A DNA stretch of 64,000 nucleotides, taken from positions 1 to 64,000 of the forward strand of contig DGLA01000007.1 in assembly GCA_002387205.1 (NCBI GenBank), in the 5' to 3' direction. Position numbers and translations under genes: made by a program. Numbering within the stretch: the stretch's first letter is position 1; each line of letters opens with the position of its first letter. The notes below the pieces were generated by a model. The model searched no databases. It was not told where the DNA came from and saw nothing but the letters and a program-made list of their open reading frames with translations. Shown in pieces: positions 42,842 through 51,728 of this stretch. The stretch is from Stutzerimonas stutzeri. Its GTDB lineage: Bacteria; Pseudomonadota; Gammaproteobacteria; Pseudomonadales; Pseudomonadaceae.

Positions 42842-43666
42842 ATGCGTCGTGGTGTTCCGCTGAAATACGCTTTGGCTGCATCGCTGCTGTTATTGCCCTT
42901 CGCTGCAAGCGCGGCGGTTGAGAAGTGTGACCGGCTGATAGCAACTGGCGCCGATGACAATCCGCCTTTTCTCTGGCGGGACCCGCAAAATCCGGAGCGA
43001 TTGATCGGTGCCAACGCCGATCTGCTGAAACGGATCGCCGAATCGCTCGGACTCAAGCTGGAGTTGCTCCACACCGGGGATGCCAGCAAGGCGCTAGAAG
43101 AGGTCACGAGCGGGCGGGTAGATGTGCTGGCTGACGCGACCCTGAGTCCAAAGAAGCTGACCCAGCTGGACTTCATACATCCGTCTGTCACCGCGTTACA
43201 GACATATGCCTGGGTGCGTAACGACCCGGGATTTCTCTATTCCAGTCGGCAGGATCTGGTCGGTCAGGCTGGCCGCTATGTGGCGAAAACCTCCTTTGGC
43301 AAAGAATTCGACGCTTACAAAAAGAACCTAGATTTGAGTGCAGCGCAAAGCCTGTCTGACGCGATGCAGCGCTTGTTGGCCGGGCAGGCTGATTACGTGT
43401 TGCATGAACGCTACAGTGCGGTGGCTCAACTGGCGCGTCTGGACTTGCTTGACAAGGTGCAACGACTGGAACCGCCGGTGGTTAGCCAAGGTATGTATTT
43501 GGCCGTGTCGCATGACTCCGCCTGCAACGCGCCGTGGCTGCGTGGTCAGTTGGCCGTGAAGATGACGGAGCTACATGAGGCAGGGGTTCCCCAACAGCTG
43601 CTGACGGAGAATCTCGAGCGCTGGCAGCAACAGCAATCAGCTAGCGTCAGACAAACACAACGGTAG
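42842..43666 (+). CDS. Periplasmic solute-binding protein, family 3
   Basis: A 274-residue extracellular solute-binding protein of the amino-acid (SBP_bac_3) type, with a clear Sec signal (KYALAASLLLLPFAASAAVEK). DNPPFLWRD, GANADLLKRIAESLGLKLELL and VLADATLSPKKLTQLDFIHP match the family. No permease or ATPase gene is adjacent, so it may work with a distant transporter or in sensing. ATG 42842 has GAGG seven bases upstream. Confidence 0.87.
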   Translation: MRRGVPLKYALAASLLLLPFAASAAVEKCDRLIATGADDNPPFLWRDPQNPERLIGANADLLKRIAESLGLKLELLHTGDASKALEEVTSGRVDVLADATLSPKKLTQLDFIHPSVTALQTYAWVRNDPGFLYSSRQDLVGQAGRYVAKTSFGKEFDAYKKNLDLSAAQSLSDAMQRLLAGQADYVLHERYSAVAQLARLDLLDKVQRLEPPVVSQGMYLAVSHDSACNAPWLRGQLAVKMTELHEAGVPQQLLTENLERWQQQQSASVRQTQR

Positions 43667-43677
43667 GATTTTTGGAC

Positions 43678-44028
43678 TTGAGTAAGCATTTATCATCTCT
43701 TCTGGTGCTATTGGCACTGGCTGGCTGTGCGAGCGACCCGGCGCCAGATGTGCAGCTGAGGCTGACCGAACAGGCATTGGTTCAGGCTAGGGCGATTGGC
43801 GCTACGGAAGAATCGGCAGAACTGGTCCTGGCGGAGCAGAAGCTTGCTGTGGCCTCTGCAGCGATGAAGGACGGGCATTACCGCACGGCTCGTTTGCAGG
43901 CGGAGCAGGCGGAGCTGGATGCCCGTCTGGCCGAAGCCAAGGTATTGAACGACAAGAGCCGGCTGGAAATAGCTGAATTGACCCGGCGCATAGCGCGGCT
44001 CCGTGAACAGTTGGGAGATTGGCGGTGA
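43678..44028 (+). CDS. DUF4398 lipoprotein
   Basis: A 116-residue lipoprotein: signal with lipobox LAGC (bases about 43717-43728), then a helical DUF4398 domain rich in Ala/Glu/Gln (EQALVQARAIGATEESAELVLAEQKLAVA), likely coiled coil. The start is probably TTG 43678, nine bases after TAGGA; TTG 43672 is too close to that site. GTGA overlap with the OmpA-type gene, which also has a DUF4398-like N-terminus. Confidence 0.82.
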   Translation: MSKHLSSLLVLLALAGCASDPAPDVQLRLTEQALVQARAIGATEESAELVLAEQKLAVASAAMKDGHYRTARLQAEQAELDARLAEAKVLNDKSRLEIAELTRRIARLREQLGDWR

Positions 44029-44834
44029 AACCCATCACGACCAGGCCCGCATTGCTGCTCGCAACGCTGATGCTGCTACAGGGGTGCGCTGCGCCGGAAA
44101 TCAGGCAAGAGTTGGCTGACGCCCAGGCTGCATTTGACTCAATCAGTACTGACCCGAACATTCTTCGCGATGCGCCGAAGGACGTTGCCAGGGCGGCTGA
44201 ATCGCTGGAGCGGGCCAGCCGGTTCGCCGGCTATCTTGGCAGTGCCGAGGATGTCAGTCATTACTCATACCTGAGCCACCGCTACAGTGACATTGCCCGC
44301 CAGCACAGCGAGCATATGCAGAACCAGCAGCGGATAACGCAGTTGGCCATGGAACAGGAGCGGCTTCGCCAGACACTGCAGGATGCCAAGCTGCTCGACC
44401 TGCACCAGCAGGACCGATGGCTGGAAGAGCAGATGATCAGCCTGGCTGCCGCCGAGACTGATCGCGGACTGGTCATGACGCTCGGCGATGTCCTGTTCAA
44501 GGCCGCCAGCGCCGAGCTCGGCTCGTCCGCCAACCGTACGCTGCTGAAACTAGCGCATTTCCTTCAGCTCAATCCCGAGCGCATCGTCCGCATCGAGGGG
44601 TATACCGACAGCCGGGGTGACGCTGCGGAAAACCTAGCCTTGTCCCGCGCTCGGGCGCAGGCGGTTGCCAGCTTTCTGGCGGATCTGGGCATAGCGGCAG
44701 CCCGTATGGAAGTGACTGGCTACGGCGAGCAGTATCCGCTCAGCGAAAATGCGTCGGCACGGGGGCGTGCTCAGAACCGGCGTGTCGAGATCCTTTTTTC
44801 CGATGAGCAAGGGCGACTTAGCGATCCGCGCTAG
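44025..44834 (+). CDS. OmpA-family lipoprotein with DUF4398-like N-terminus
   Basis: A 269-residue lipoprotein (lipobox LQGC, Cys22). After the helical N-terminal half comes an OmpA peptidoglycan-binding domain: GDVLFKAASAELGSSANRTL, RIVRIEGYTDSRGDAAENLALSRARAQAV, GYGEQYPLSENA and NRRVEILF. It should be anchored in the outer membrane and bind the wall non-covalently. GTG start overlapping the preceding gene (GTGA) with GGGAG upstream. Both proteins probably work together; the role is unknown. Confidence 0.88.
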   Translation: MKPITTRPALLLATLMLLQGCAAPEIRQELADAQAAFDSISTDPNILRDAPKDVARAAESLERASRFAGYLGSAEDVSHYSYLSHRYSDIARQHSEHMQNQQRITQLAMEQERLRQTLQDAKLLDLHQQDRWLEEQMISLAAAETDRGLVMTLGDVLFKAASAELGSSANRTLLKLAHFLQLNPERIVRIEGYTDSRGDAAENLALSRARAQAVASFLADLGIAAARMEVTGYGEQYPLSENASARGRAQNRRVEILFSDEQGRLSDPR

Positions 44835-44892
44835 GTTTTCAGGCTCCGCTTTGCTGCGACGTAACAGACTGTGTCGGCGAGTTAATCGAAAA

Positions 44893-44921
44893 CTGTATCG
44901 CTCGTGACCGGTGGCGCTGTA
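44893..44921 (+). promoter_or_regulatory. Possible direct-repeat operator upstream of the MocR gene
   Basis: CTGTA occurs at 44893-44897 and 44917-44921, 24 bases apart. MocR regulators often bind spaced direct repeats, frequently their own promoter. Half-sites this short can occur by chance. Confidence 0.25.
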
Positions 44922-44953
44922 CTACTGTGGTCCAGTTGGCGGAGACGGACCAA

Positions 44954-46384
44954 ATGACCAATCTGTTGCTTTATCAACGCATCGCGCACCAGCTTGCCGA
45001 GGACATTCGGCGGGGTGTCTATCGGCCAGGCGAGCGGGTTCCTTCGGTGCGCAAGATGAGCATGCAGCTGAAGGTAAGCCATGCGACCGTCTTGCAGGCG
45101 TACGCCAATCTGGAAGACCAGGGGATGATTCGGGCACGTCCTCAATCCGGTTTCTATGTGCATCACACCCCGGCGTTGACCGCCCCTACGCCAGACATTG
45201 CCCAGGTTGAACGCCCCACGCTGGTGACCCGCAGCAGCATCATCAACCAGGTACTGAGCGAGTCACGACGTGAAGGCCTCGTGCCCTTGGGCGCAGCCGT
45301 GCCTCATGTCGATTACCTTCCCGTGCGTGCGCTGCATCAGCAACTGGCCAAGGTCACGCGGTTCCAGAGCCAACGGGCCTTCACCTACATGTTCAGTCCA
45401 GGTTATGAGCCTTTGAGGCGGCAGGTCGCGATCCGTATGCGTGATGCGGGTGTCGTTGTAGGTTCGGACGAGGTTGTAATCACCCATGGCTGTGTCGATG
45501 CGCTGCAGATGTCACTGCGGGTCCTGACCAAGCCTGGAGATCTGATCGCGACAGAGTCGCCGAGCTACTACGGCTTGCTGCAGCTGGCAGACCTGTTGGG
45601 GTTGAAAGTGATCGAGATCCCCTGCGATCCGGACACCGGCTTGAGTCTCGAGGCGTTGCAGCTTGCGGCGACTCAGTGGCCGATCAAGGCGCTCGTGCTG
45701 ACCGCGCGCCTGAGCAATCCGCTGGGCGGCAGCATGCCCGAGCTACGCCAGAAACAGCTGCTCAAACTGGCTGCGAACTTCGATATTCAGATCGTGGAAG
45801 ACGATATCTACGGCGAATTGATGTTCGATGCTGGATCCATCAAGGCGCTTAAATCGAACGATCAAGAAGGCAGGGTGATCTACTGTTCCAGCTTCTCCAA
45901 GACGATATCACCCGGCGTGCGGATTGGCTGGATCATTCCGGGGCGCTACCGGGAAGAGATCCAGCGTTTGCAAACCTTCAGCACGCACTCGGCTTGCAGC
46001 GTCACCCAGATGGGGGTCGCCGCCTACCTGGAGAATGGCGGCTATGACCGGCACCTGCGCAATATTCGTCAGGAATATCGCAGGAATCTCAGTCTGTTTC
46101 AGTTGGCGGTTCAGCGGTATTTCCCGGAAGGTACCCAGATGACGCGCCCTACAGGCGGATTTATTCTCTGGATCAGCCTGCCGGCGCGTATCAATACTCA
46201 GGAGTTGCACCTACAGGCTCTGGAGCAGGGCATCAGTATCGCGCCGGGCCTGATCTTCAGTAATACCGAGCAGTTCAACCACTGTGTTCGGCTCAATTGT
46301 GGCCTGCCGTGGACACCCGAGGCGGAGCGGGCGTTGAAGACCCTGGGACGGCTCGCCGGAGAGATTTGCCGACATTCGAACTAA
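44954..46384 (+). CDS. MocR-type regulator (GntR HTH fused to aminotransferase domain)
   Basis: A 476-residue cytoplasmic regulator: winged helix of the GntR type (LAEDIRRGVYRPGERVPSVRKMSMQLKVSHATVLQAY, residues about 12-60) joined to a fold-type I aminotransferase domain with THGCVDALQMSLRVL, the PLP Lys in SSFSKTISPGVRIGW and a C-terminal RLN. Such proteins sense PLP or an amino compound. No divergent enzyme or transporter gene is next to it. A pair of CTGTA half-sites 24 bases apart precedes it. Confidence 0.88.
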   Translation: MTNLLLYQRIAHQLAEDIRRGVYRPGERVPSVRKMSMQLKVSHATVLQAYANLEDQGMIRARPQSGFYVHHTPALTAPTPDIAQVERPTLVTRSSIINQVLSESRREGLVPLGAAVPHVDYLPVRALHQQLAKVTRFQSQRAFTYMFSPGYEPLRRQVAIRMRDAGVVVGSDEVVITHGCVDALQMSLRVLTKPGDLIATESPSYYGLLQLADLLGLKVIEIPCDPDTGLSLEALQLAATQWPIKALVLTARLSNPLGGSMPELRQKQLLKLAANFDIQIVEDDIYGELMFDAGSIKALKSNDQEGRVIYCSSFSKTISPGVRIGWIIPGRYREEIQRLQTFSTHSACSVTQMGVAAYLENGGYDRHLRNIRQEYRRNLSLFQLAVQRYFPEGTQMTRPTGGFILWISLPARINTQELHLQALEQGISIAPGLIFSNTEQFNHCVRLNCGLPWTPEAERALKTLGRLAGEICRHSN

Positions 46385-46411
46385 TCGAAAATACGAAAGC
46401 GGGGGCGAGAG

Positions 46412-46930
46412 ATGAAATGGCTGATATTGCTGGCGCTACCCCTCATGAGCGCCTGTGACGGTGACAAGACGCCAGACCAGCCGATGCCTCCGGTGCAGCC
46501 CAAGGTTGCCTCTCCGGCGTCTGACGTCGCCACACCGGTGCTGAACGAGCCCGAGCGACCGGTGGAAATGTCTGGCAGGGATGTTGAGGTCGATGTCGGG
46601 CCGGTAGCGGAAGGGGATTCCGAAAAATTGCCGTCGGAGAGGGTGGTGCCGCCGCCCGCAAGGCCCAAGACGGTTGCCACCTCCGCGCCACGGAAGAAGG
46701 TTGAACAGGTGGCGCTGCCGGAGCCGGAACTCGACCTGAGCCTTCCGGAGGATTGGTCCGAAGCCCTGGAGCCGGACAAAGAGCCACCTTCGATGACCTT
46801 GTTGCCACCGCTCTTCGAGTCCAGCAGCGATTCCCGCTCGTTGCAAATGAGCGGTGAGCTGCTGCCTGGGGCTGCGCAAGACGAAACCATCATTGATGGA
46901 GCCCAGATCAACTTCGAGATAAAGCGCTGA
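46412..46930 (+). CDS. Small proline-rich lipoprotein of unknown function
   Basis: A 172-residue protein with a lipoprotein signal (MKWLILLALPLMSAC, Cys15) followed by a disordered, Pro/Glu-rich chain and a short acidic region (LDLSLPEDWSEALEP). Asp at +2 after the Cys suggests retention in the inner membrane by the usual +2 rule, though in Pseudomonas sorting also depends on +3/+4. No family recognised. 27 bases after the MocR gene. Confidence 0.8.
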   Translation: MKWLILLALPLMSACDGDKTPDQPMPPVQPKVASPASDVATPVLNEPERPVEMSGRDVEVDVGPVAEGDSEKLPSERVVPPPARPKTVATSAPRKKVEQVALPEPELDLSLPEDWSEALEPDKEPPSMTLLPPLFESSSDSRSLQMSGELLPGAAQDETIIDGAQINFEIKR

Positions 46931-46946
46931 GCCCCGAGCCTAGGGG

Positions 46947-49511
46947 TTAGTGTTTGGCCTGGCTTGCCTGGCTAAGCAGGGCGGTCAGCTCCCTGGCGGG
47001 CAATGGATGGCTCATGTGAAAGCCCTGCAACTCGCTGCAGCCGTCGGCCAGCAGCAGATTCAACTGTTCTAGCGTCTCTACTCCCTCGGCGGTGACACGC
47101 ATTTGCAATCCCCGGCCAAGGTCGATAAGCGCTTTCACGATCGAATGACTTTCAACCGAGTGAGACATGCCGGCAACGAAACTGCCGTCGATCTTGATCA
47201 TGTCGAACGGGTAGTTGCGCAGATTGCTCAGCGATGAATAACCCGTGCCGAAGTCGTCCATCGCCAACCGAAGGCCGAGGGATTTCAGGCGAGTGAGAAC
47301 TTCCAGAGTGCTCTGGTTTTCCTGCAGCAGAGCAGTCTCGGTGATTTCCAGTTCCAGACGGCTGGCAGACAATCCGCTGTCTGCCAGCGCGGTGTGGATC
47401 ATCTGGTACAGGTCGGCACAGCGCAGTTGCAGCGGTGACAGGTTTACCGAGACCACCAGGTCGTCGCTCCAGTTGGCGGCCTCGAAGCACGCTTCGCGCA
47501 AGATCCATTCGCCCAGCGGAACGATCAGGCCTGTTTCTTCGGCCAGCGGTATGAAGTGCTCCGGAAGCAGCACACCGCGGCTGGGATGGTGCCAGCGCAG
47601 CAAGGCTTCGGCGCCGCTGATGCGCATGCCTTCGCTCAGATAGCGCGGCTGGTAGTAAGCCTCGAACTGACCCTCGGCGAGCGCCTGCCGCAGCTCGTCC
47701 TCCTGGCGGCGGCGGTCATGAAGACGCTGGTCCATTTCCCTGCCGTAGAAACACCAGGTACTGCGCCCGTCAGCCTTGGCCTGGTAGAGCGCGATATCGG
47801 CACACCGCAACAGCTCGCTGGCCTGGGTGGCGTCCGTCGGGGCCAGGGCTATGCCGACGCTTGCACCGATCAGGATCTGCTTGTCCTCGTAGCTGAACGG
47901 CTCGCTGACGGTTTCGATCACCCGTTCGCAGAGCTTTTCGATGTCTTCGTTGTGCTGCAGACGGCTCATGACCATGACGAACTCGTCGCCACCCAGGCGT
48001 GCAACAAGATCATCACCACGAATACATTGCTTCAGACGGTTGGCGACGCCGACCAGGATTTCATCACCGGCGCCATGGCCAAGGGTGTCGTTCACTGGTT
48101 TGAACCGGTCCAGGTCGATGTAGAGCACGGTCAGCCGCGAGGCCGTGGTCAGCGAATTGAGCTTGCCCTCTAGGTAGTCGCGCAACCGATTGCGATTCGG
48201 CAGGCCAGTCAACGCGTCGTGTTGGGAAAGGTATTGCACGCGGGCTTGCGCCTTGGTCTCTTCGGTTACATCGCTGGCCGTGCCGCGATACCCCAGCAGG
48301 CGGTCACCTTCACGGATAGCTCGAGCAGACAGTCGACAGTGGCGAATACAACCATCCGCCGCGTGATAACTGCAACGTAGCGGTATCCGGTGAGGGCCGG
48401 TCAGCCAGTCCTGCAACGCCGCATTGTCGCTGATGAGAAGGTCGATCAAAGGGCGGCCGATCCAGGCTGCCGCGGCATGTCCGGTTATTTCCTCGAAGCG
48501 GCTCGATAGATAGGTGAGTCGGGCGTGCTGGTCGGTTTCCCAGATCCAGTCGGAAGCGGCCTCCGCCACGTCGCGGAAGCGCTCCTCGCTGGCTGCCAAA
48601 GCCGAGCGGCTCGCTGCCAGGCGCCTGTAACTGGCGTCCATGATCCGCACGGTTTTCAACGCCTGGCACAACAACAGCCAGGCCAGCAGGCCAAGCCCGA
48701 GCGTGACCACGCCAAGCACCGGCAATGTCATCCAGAGCAGGTATCTGCCGGGCTGAGAAACAGACCAGGCAAGGCGGACGGTCGTACCGTCGAGCCTGTT
48801 CAATTCGAGCGTTGCGCCCTCGGTGACTTCGCTGTTGCGGGCCTCGCGCAGCCCGTCGACCGCATACGCCTGGCCCAGCTCGAGAAGCCAGTCGGGGTCC
48901 ATGACGTCGACGAAGATCAATATCGAGGCGGGGCCTGGTGCTTCTTCAATGTCACTGCCCCCTGTAGTCATCACCGCTGCCGCTGCCATTGCCGGATACC
49001 CTTCGGCAGACAGCACGCCAGCTGCAGTATCTTCATCCTCAACAGCGATGCGTGCCTCGGTCAGCAGTTCGGGTAGCCCGTTACCAAGCCACTGGTGTGC
49101 ATCGGCATCTGCAAGCTTGCCGCGGATGACCGAATAGGTGGTCCTGCCGTCCGGGTCTACGACGAACACCGCGTCGTAACCGAAATCGTCGAACATGGAC
49201 GGCCCCAGGTTTTCCTGCTCGTACGCCCAGTGCAGGTTTACCTGACTGCTGAGGTTGGCATAGGCATCGCCCCAGAAGGCGTTGTCGGCGATGTGACGGC
49301 TCATGCCGCGGCGATGTGCTTCGAAGGCTTTGCCCGCCAGAAAGCGTTCACGGACCAGCGCATCGGCGTCTATCGTCTTGGCGATATGGACAACCGCAGC
49401 GGCAGCGGCCAGCAGCGCGACCGCCAACAGGCAGGCGATGCCGGGCAGGATGCGGCGAGCGAAGGTGATCTGGGCTTTCGGTTCTTCTGGAGAGGAGGAA
49501 ATTGCTGGCAT
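46947..49511 (-). CDS. CHASE4-PAS-GGDEF-EAL c-di-GMP enzyme
   Basis: An 854-residue membrane protein. Order: helix (about 21-42), periplasmic CHASE4-type sensor (about 50-245, including FWGDAYANLSSQ and FDDFGYDAVFVVDPDG), second helix (about 253-277), PAS (about 305-420, DWIWETDQHARLTYLSSRFEEITGH), GGDEF (ARLGGDEFVMV near residue 507) and EAL (AEALLRW near 635, DDFGTGYSSL, KIDGSFVAGM). Both catalytic signatures are intact, so it could make or degrade c-di-GMP; many tandem proteins of this kind act mainly as phosphodiesterases. An RxxD inhibitory site is not obvious before the GGDEF. No partner gene adjacent. Confidence 0.93.
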   Translation of the reverse strand: MPAISSSPEEPKAQITFARRILPGIACLLAVALLAAAAAVVHIAKTIDADALVRERFLAGKAFEAHRRGMSRHIADNAFWGDAYANLSSQVNLHWAYEQENLGPSMFDDFGYDAVFVVDPDGRTTYSVIRGKLADADAHQWLGNGLPELLTEARIAVEDEDTAAGVLSAEGYPAMAAAAVMTTGGSDIEEAPGPASILIFVDVMDPDWLLELGQAYAVDGLREARNSEVTEGATLELNRLDGTTVRLAWSVSQPGRYLLWMTLPVLGVVTLGLGLLAWLLLCQALKTVRIMDASYRRLAASRSALAASEERFRDVAEAASDWIWETDQHARLTYLSSRFEEITGHAAAAWIGRPLIDLLISDNAALQDWLTGPHRIPLRCSYHAADGCIRHCRLSARAIREGDRLLGYRGTASDVTEETKAQARVQYLSQHDALTGLPNRNRLRDYLEGKLNSLTTASRLTVLYIDLDRFKPVNDTLGHGAGDEILVGVANRLKQCIRGDDLVARLGGDEFVMVMSRLQHNEDIEKLCERVIETVSEPFSYEDKQILIGASVGIALAPTDATQASELLRCADIALYQAKADGRSTWCFYGREMDQRLHDRRRQEDELRQALAEGQFEAYYQPRYLSEGMRISGAEALLRWHHPSRGVLLPEHFIPLAEETGLIVPLGEWILREACFEAANWSDDLVVSVNLSPLQLRCADLYQMIHTALADSGLSASRLELEITETALLQENQSTLEVLTRLKSLGLRLAMDDFGTGYSSLSNLRNYPFDMIKIDGSFVAGMSHSVESHSIVKALIDLGRGLQMRVTAEGVETLEQLNLLLADGCSELQGFHMSHPLPARELTALLSQASQAKH

Positions 49512-49653
49512 TCTGTCGTCCTGTTGAGAAGACGGAATGATCGCCTGATTTCTGGCATGTGGCCATCATGACCTTATAGAACCAGCAACTTTCCAGACGC
49601 GTGGCACAGGGCTCCTGGCCGGTGGAGCCTTGAGGATATGGCCCATTCAGCGA

Positions 49654-49821
49654 CTATCGGTTGCGAGCGTCTTCGGCATCTGCTTCGGCATTGCGCTGGG
49701 CAATGCGTTGCTTCTGCTCTTCGGTCAGCGGGATCTTGCGTGCGCCGGCGCGCAGCATCAATAGCCCGCCGATGATGGTGCCGATTACAAGGGCCAACAG
49801 CAGCCAGATATACCAGGGCAC
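49654..49821 (-). CDS. DUF2897-like small membrane protein
   Basis: A 55-residue protein in the minus strand: one N-terminal helix (WYIWLLLALVIGTIIGGLLM, residues 3-22) followed by a basic then acidic cytoplasmic tail (ARKIPLTEEQKQRIAQRNAEADAEDARNR). The start is GTG at 49821 with GGAGG six bases upstream. It matches the DUF2897 pattern I recall near pyrF in pseudomonads. Function unknown. Too short for routine ORF cutoffs of 60 residues. Confidence 0.85.
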   Translation of the reverse strand: MPWYIWLLLALVIGTIIGGLLMLRAGARKIPLTEEQKQRIAQRNAEADAEDARNR

Positions 49822-49985
49822 GGGACACCTCCATTCAGTCAGTTGGACAGGACATCACCTTACGCCGCGTGGCTGCGCGAAGCCATCCCGGTGCGGGATT
49901 GCCGAAGCATGGTTGCACGTCCCAGGCTCCGTTGAGGGGCGGTTTTCTGCGACAATGCGCGCCGAATTTTGCCGAGGACGCCCCC

Positions 49986-50681
49986 ATGCCCTGCCAGACC
50001 CCCATCATCGTTGCGCTCGATTTTCCCTCCCGTGATGCTGCGCTGGCAGTGGCCGCGCAACTGGATCCGGCTCTGTGTCGGGTGAAGGTGGGCAAGGAAC
50101 TGTTTACCCGTTGCGGTCCACAGGTAGTCGAAGCATTGCACGCCAAGGGCTTCGAAGTATTTCTAGACCTGAAATTTCACGACATCCCGAACACCACGGC
50201 CATGGCAGTCAAGGCTGCAGCTGAGCTGGGCGTCTGGATGGTCAATGTGCACTGCTCAGGTGGCCTGCGCATGATGACGGCATGCCGCGAGACCCTTGAA
50301 CAGCTGAGCGGCGCAAAGCCGCTACTGATCGGCGTGACCGTGCTTACCAGCATGGAACAGCAGGATCTTGCCGATATCGGTCTTGATATTGCGCCTGAGC
50401 AACAGGTGCTGCGTCTGGCCGGTCTCGCGGCCAGAGCCGGTTTGGATGGGCTGGTCTGCTCGGCTCAGGAGGCCCCTCCGTTGAAGTCGCAGTTCGCCGG
50501 ACTGCAGCTGGTCACCCCGGGCATTCGACCAGCTGGCAGCGCAACCGATGACCAGCGGCGCATCCTTACCCCGACCGAGGCGATGGCGGCAGGTTCCGAT
50601 TATCTGGTGATTGGGCGGCCCATCGCCGGGGCAGATAATCCCGCGCAGGCCTTGGCTGCGGTGGTTGCGCAACTGGCTTGA
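49986..50681 (+). CDS. pyrF: Orotidine-5'-phosphate decarboxylase
   Basis: PyrF makes UMP from OMP, the last step of pyrimidine synthesis. The 231-residue protein has ALDFPSRDAAL, KVGKELFTRCGP, the catalytic DLKFHDIPNTTAMAV, VTPGIRP and YLVIGRPIAGADNPAQAL. ATG 49986 is chosen by family N-termini; the longer frame upstream is not conserved. A shared terminator follows. Confidence 0.96.
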   Translation: MPCQTPIIVALDFPSRDAALAVAAQLDPALCRVKVGKELFTRCGPQVVEALHAKGFEVFLDLKFHDIPNTTAMAVKAAAELGVWMVNVHCSGGLRMMTACRETLEQLSGAKPLLIGVTVLTSMEQQDLADIGLDIAPEQQVLRLAGLAARAGLDGLVCSAQEAPPLKSQFAGLQLVTPGIRPAGSATDDQRRILTPTEAMAAGSDYLVIGRPIAGADNPAQALAAVVAQLA

Positions 50682-50689
50682 TCCAGGAA

Positions 50690-50712
50690 CGGGTCGCCAG
50701 CCCGGCGACCCG
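50690..50712. terminator. Hairpin between convergent pyrF and the oxidoreductase gene
   Basis: CGGGTCGCC (50690-50698) pairs with GGCGACCCG (50704-50712), 9-bp stem, 5-base loop. It lies 8 bases past pyrF. T-tails are poor on both strands, so efficiency is uncertain. Confidence 0.6.
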
Positions 50713-50723
50713 CTTCTTGCGGA

Positions 50724-51728
50724 TCAGCTGACTTTCAGCACCAGCTTGCCGAAGTTGCCGCCGGTGAACAGCTTCATCAAGGTGTCGGGGAAGGTTTCCA
50801 GGCCCTCGACCACATCTTCCTTGCTCTTGAGCTCGCCGCTCTGCATCCAGCCAGCCATGTCTTTCATGGCTTCCGGATAGCGCGAGACATAATCCATCAC
50901 CACCATGCCCTGCATGCGGCCACGGTTGACCAGCAGCGACAGGTAGTTGGCAGGACCCTTGACCGCTTCCTTGTTGTTGTACTGGCTGATGGCGCCGCAG
51001 ATGACGATACGGGCTCCGACCGCGATTCGCGTCAGCACCGCGTCGAGAATATCGCCGCCGACGTTATCGAAATAGACGTCGACTCCTTTCGGGCATTCTC
51101 GCTTGAGCGCGGCGTGCAGGTCTTCGTTCTTGTAATCGATGGCCGCGTCGAAGCCGAGCTCCTCGACGAGAAAGCGACATTTGTCCGCGCCGCCGGCGAT
51201 GCCCACCACGCGGCACCCCTTGATCCTGGCGATCTGTCCGGCCACGCTGCCCACCGCGCCGGCCGCTCCGGATATGACAACGGTTTCGCCGGCTTTCGGC
51301 TCACCGACAGCGAGCAGGCCGAAGTAGGCGGTCATGCCGGTCATACCCAGCGCAGACAGGTAGCGCGGCAAGGGCGCCTGGTTCGGGTCTACCTTGTAGA
51401 AACCTTTCGGCTCGCCGAGGAAATATTCCTGCACGCCTAACGCACCGTTGACGTAGTCACCTTCGGCAAACCCCGGGTGCTGGGAGGCGATGACCTTGCC
51501 AATCCCCAGGGCACGCATCACCTCGCCAATTCCGACCGGGGGAATGTAGGACTTTGCATCGTTCATCCAGCCGCGCATGGCGGGGTCCAGGGAAAGGTAC
51601 TCCACCTTGACCAGTATCTGGCCAGGCCCAGGCTCACCTACTGGCGTCTCGACGTACTCGAAGGTGTCATGCGTCGGCGCGCCGACCGGGCGCTTGGCCA
51701 GAAGATATTGGTGGTTGATGCTGTTCAT
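50724..51728 (-). CDS. NADP-dependent medium-chain oxidoreductase (CurA/prostaglandin reductase-like)
   Basis: A 334-residue zinc-free MDR enzyme that should reduce alpha,beta-unsaturated carbonyls with NADPH. Markers: VEYLSLDPAMRGWMND, the ALGMTGMTAYFGLL region, VISGAAGAVGSVAGQIA (nucleotide site) and GVDVYFDNVGGDILDAVL. Closest to CurA and leukotriene/prostaglandin reductases by eye. ATG 51728 is used; the longer frame upstream is not family-like. It faces away from an SDR gene, with 214 bases between the starts. Confidence 0.9.
   Translation of the reverse strand: MNSINHQYLLAKRPVGAPTHDTFEYVETPVGEPGPGQILVKVEYLSLDPAMRGWMNDAKSYIPPVGIGEVMRALGIGKVIASQHPGFAEGDYVNGALGVQEYFLGEPKGFYKVDPNQAPLPRYLSALGMTGMTAYFGLLAVGEPKAGETVVISGAAGAVGSVAGQIARIKGCRVVGIAGGADKCRFLVEELGFDAAIDYKNEDLHAALKRECPKGVDVYFDNVGGDILDAVLTRIAVGARIVICGAISQYNNKEAVKGPANYLSLLVNRGRMQGMVVMDYVSRYPEAMKDMAGWMQSGELKSKEDVVEGLETFPDTLMKLFTGGNFGKLVLKVS

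Noticed and set aside
49574..49834. 86-residue minus-strand ORF between the GGDEF-EAL gene and pyrF
   Set aside because: It lies in another frame of the DUF2897-like gene; its product is Arg/Ala-rich with no helix, whereas the alternate frame has a clean membrane helix and a ribosome site.
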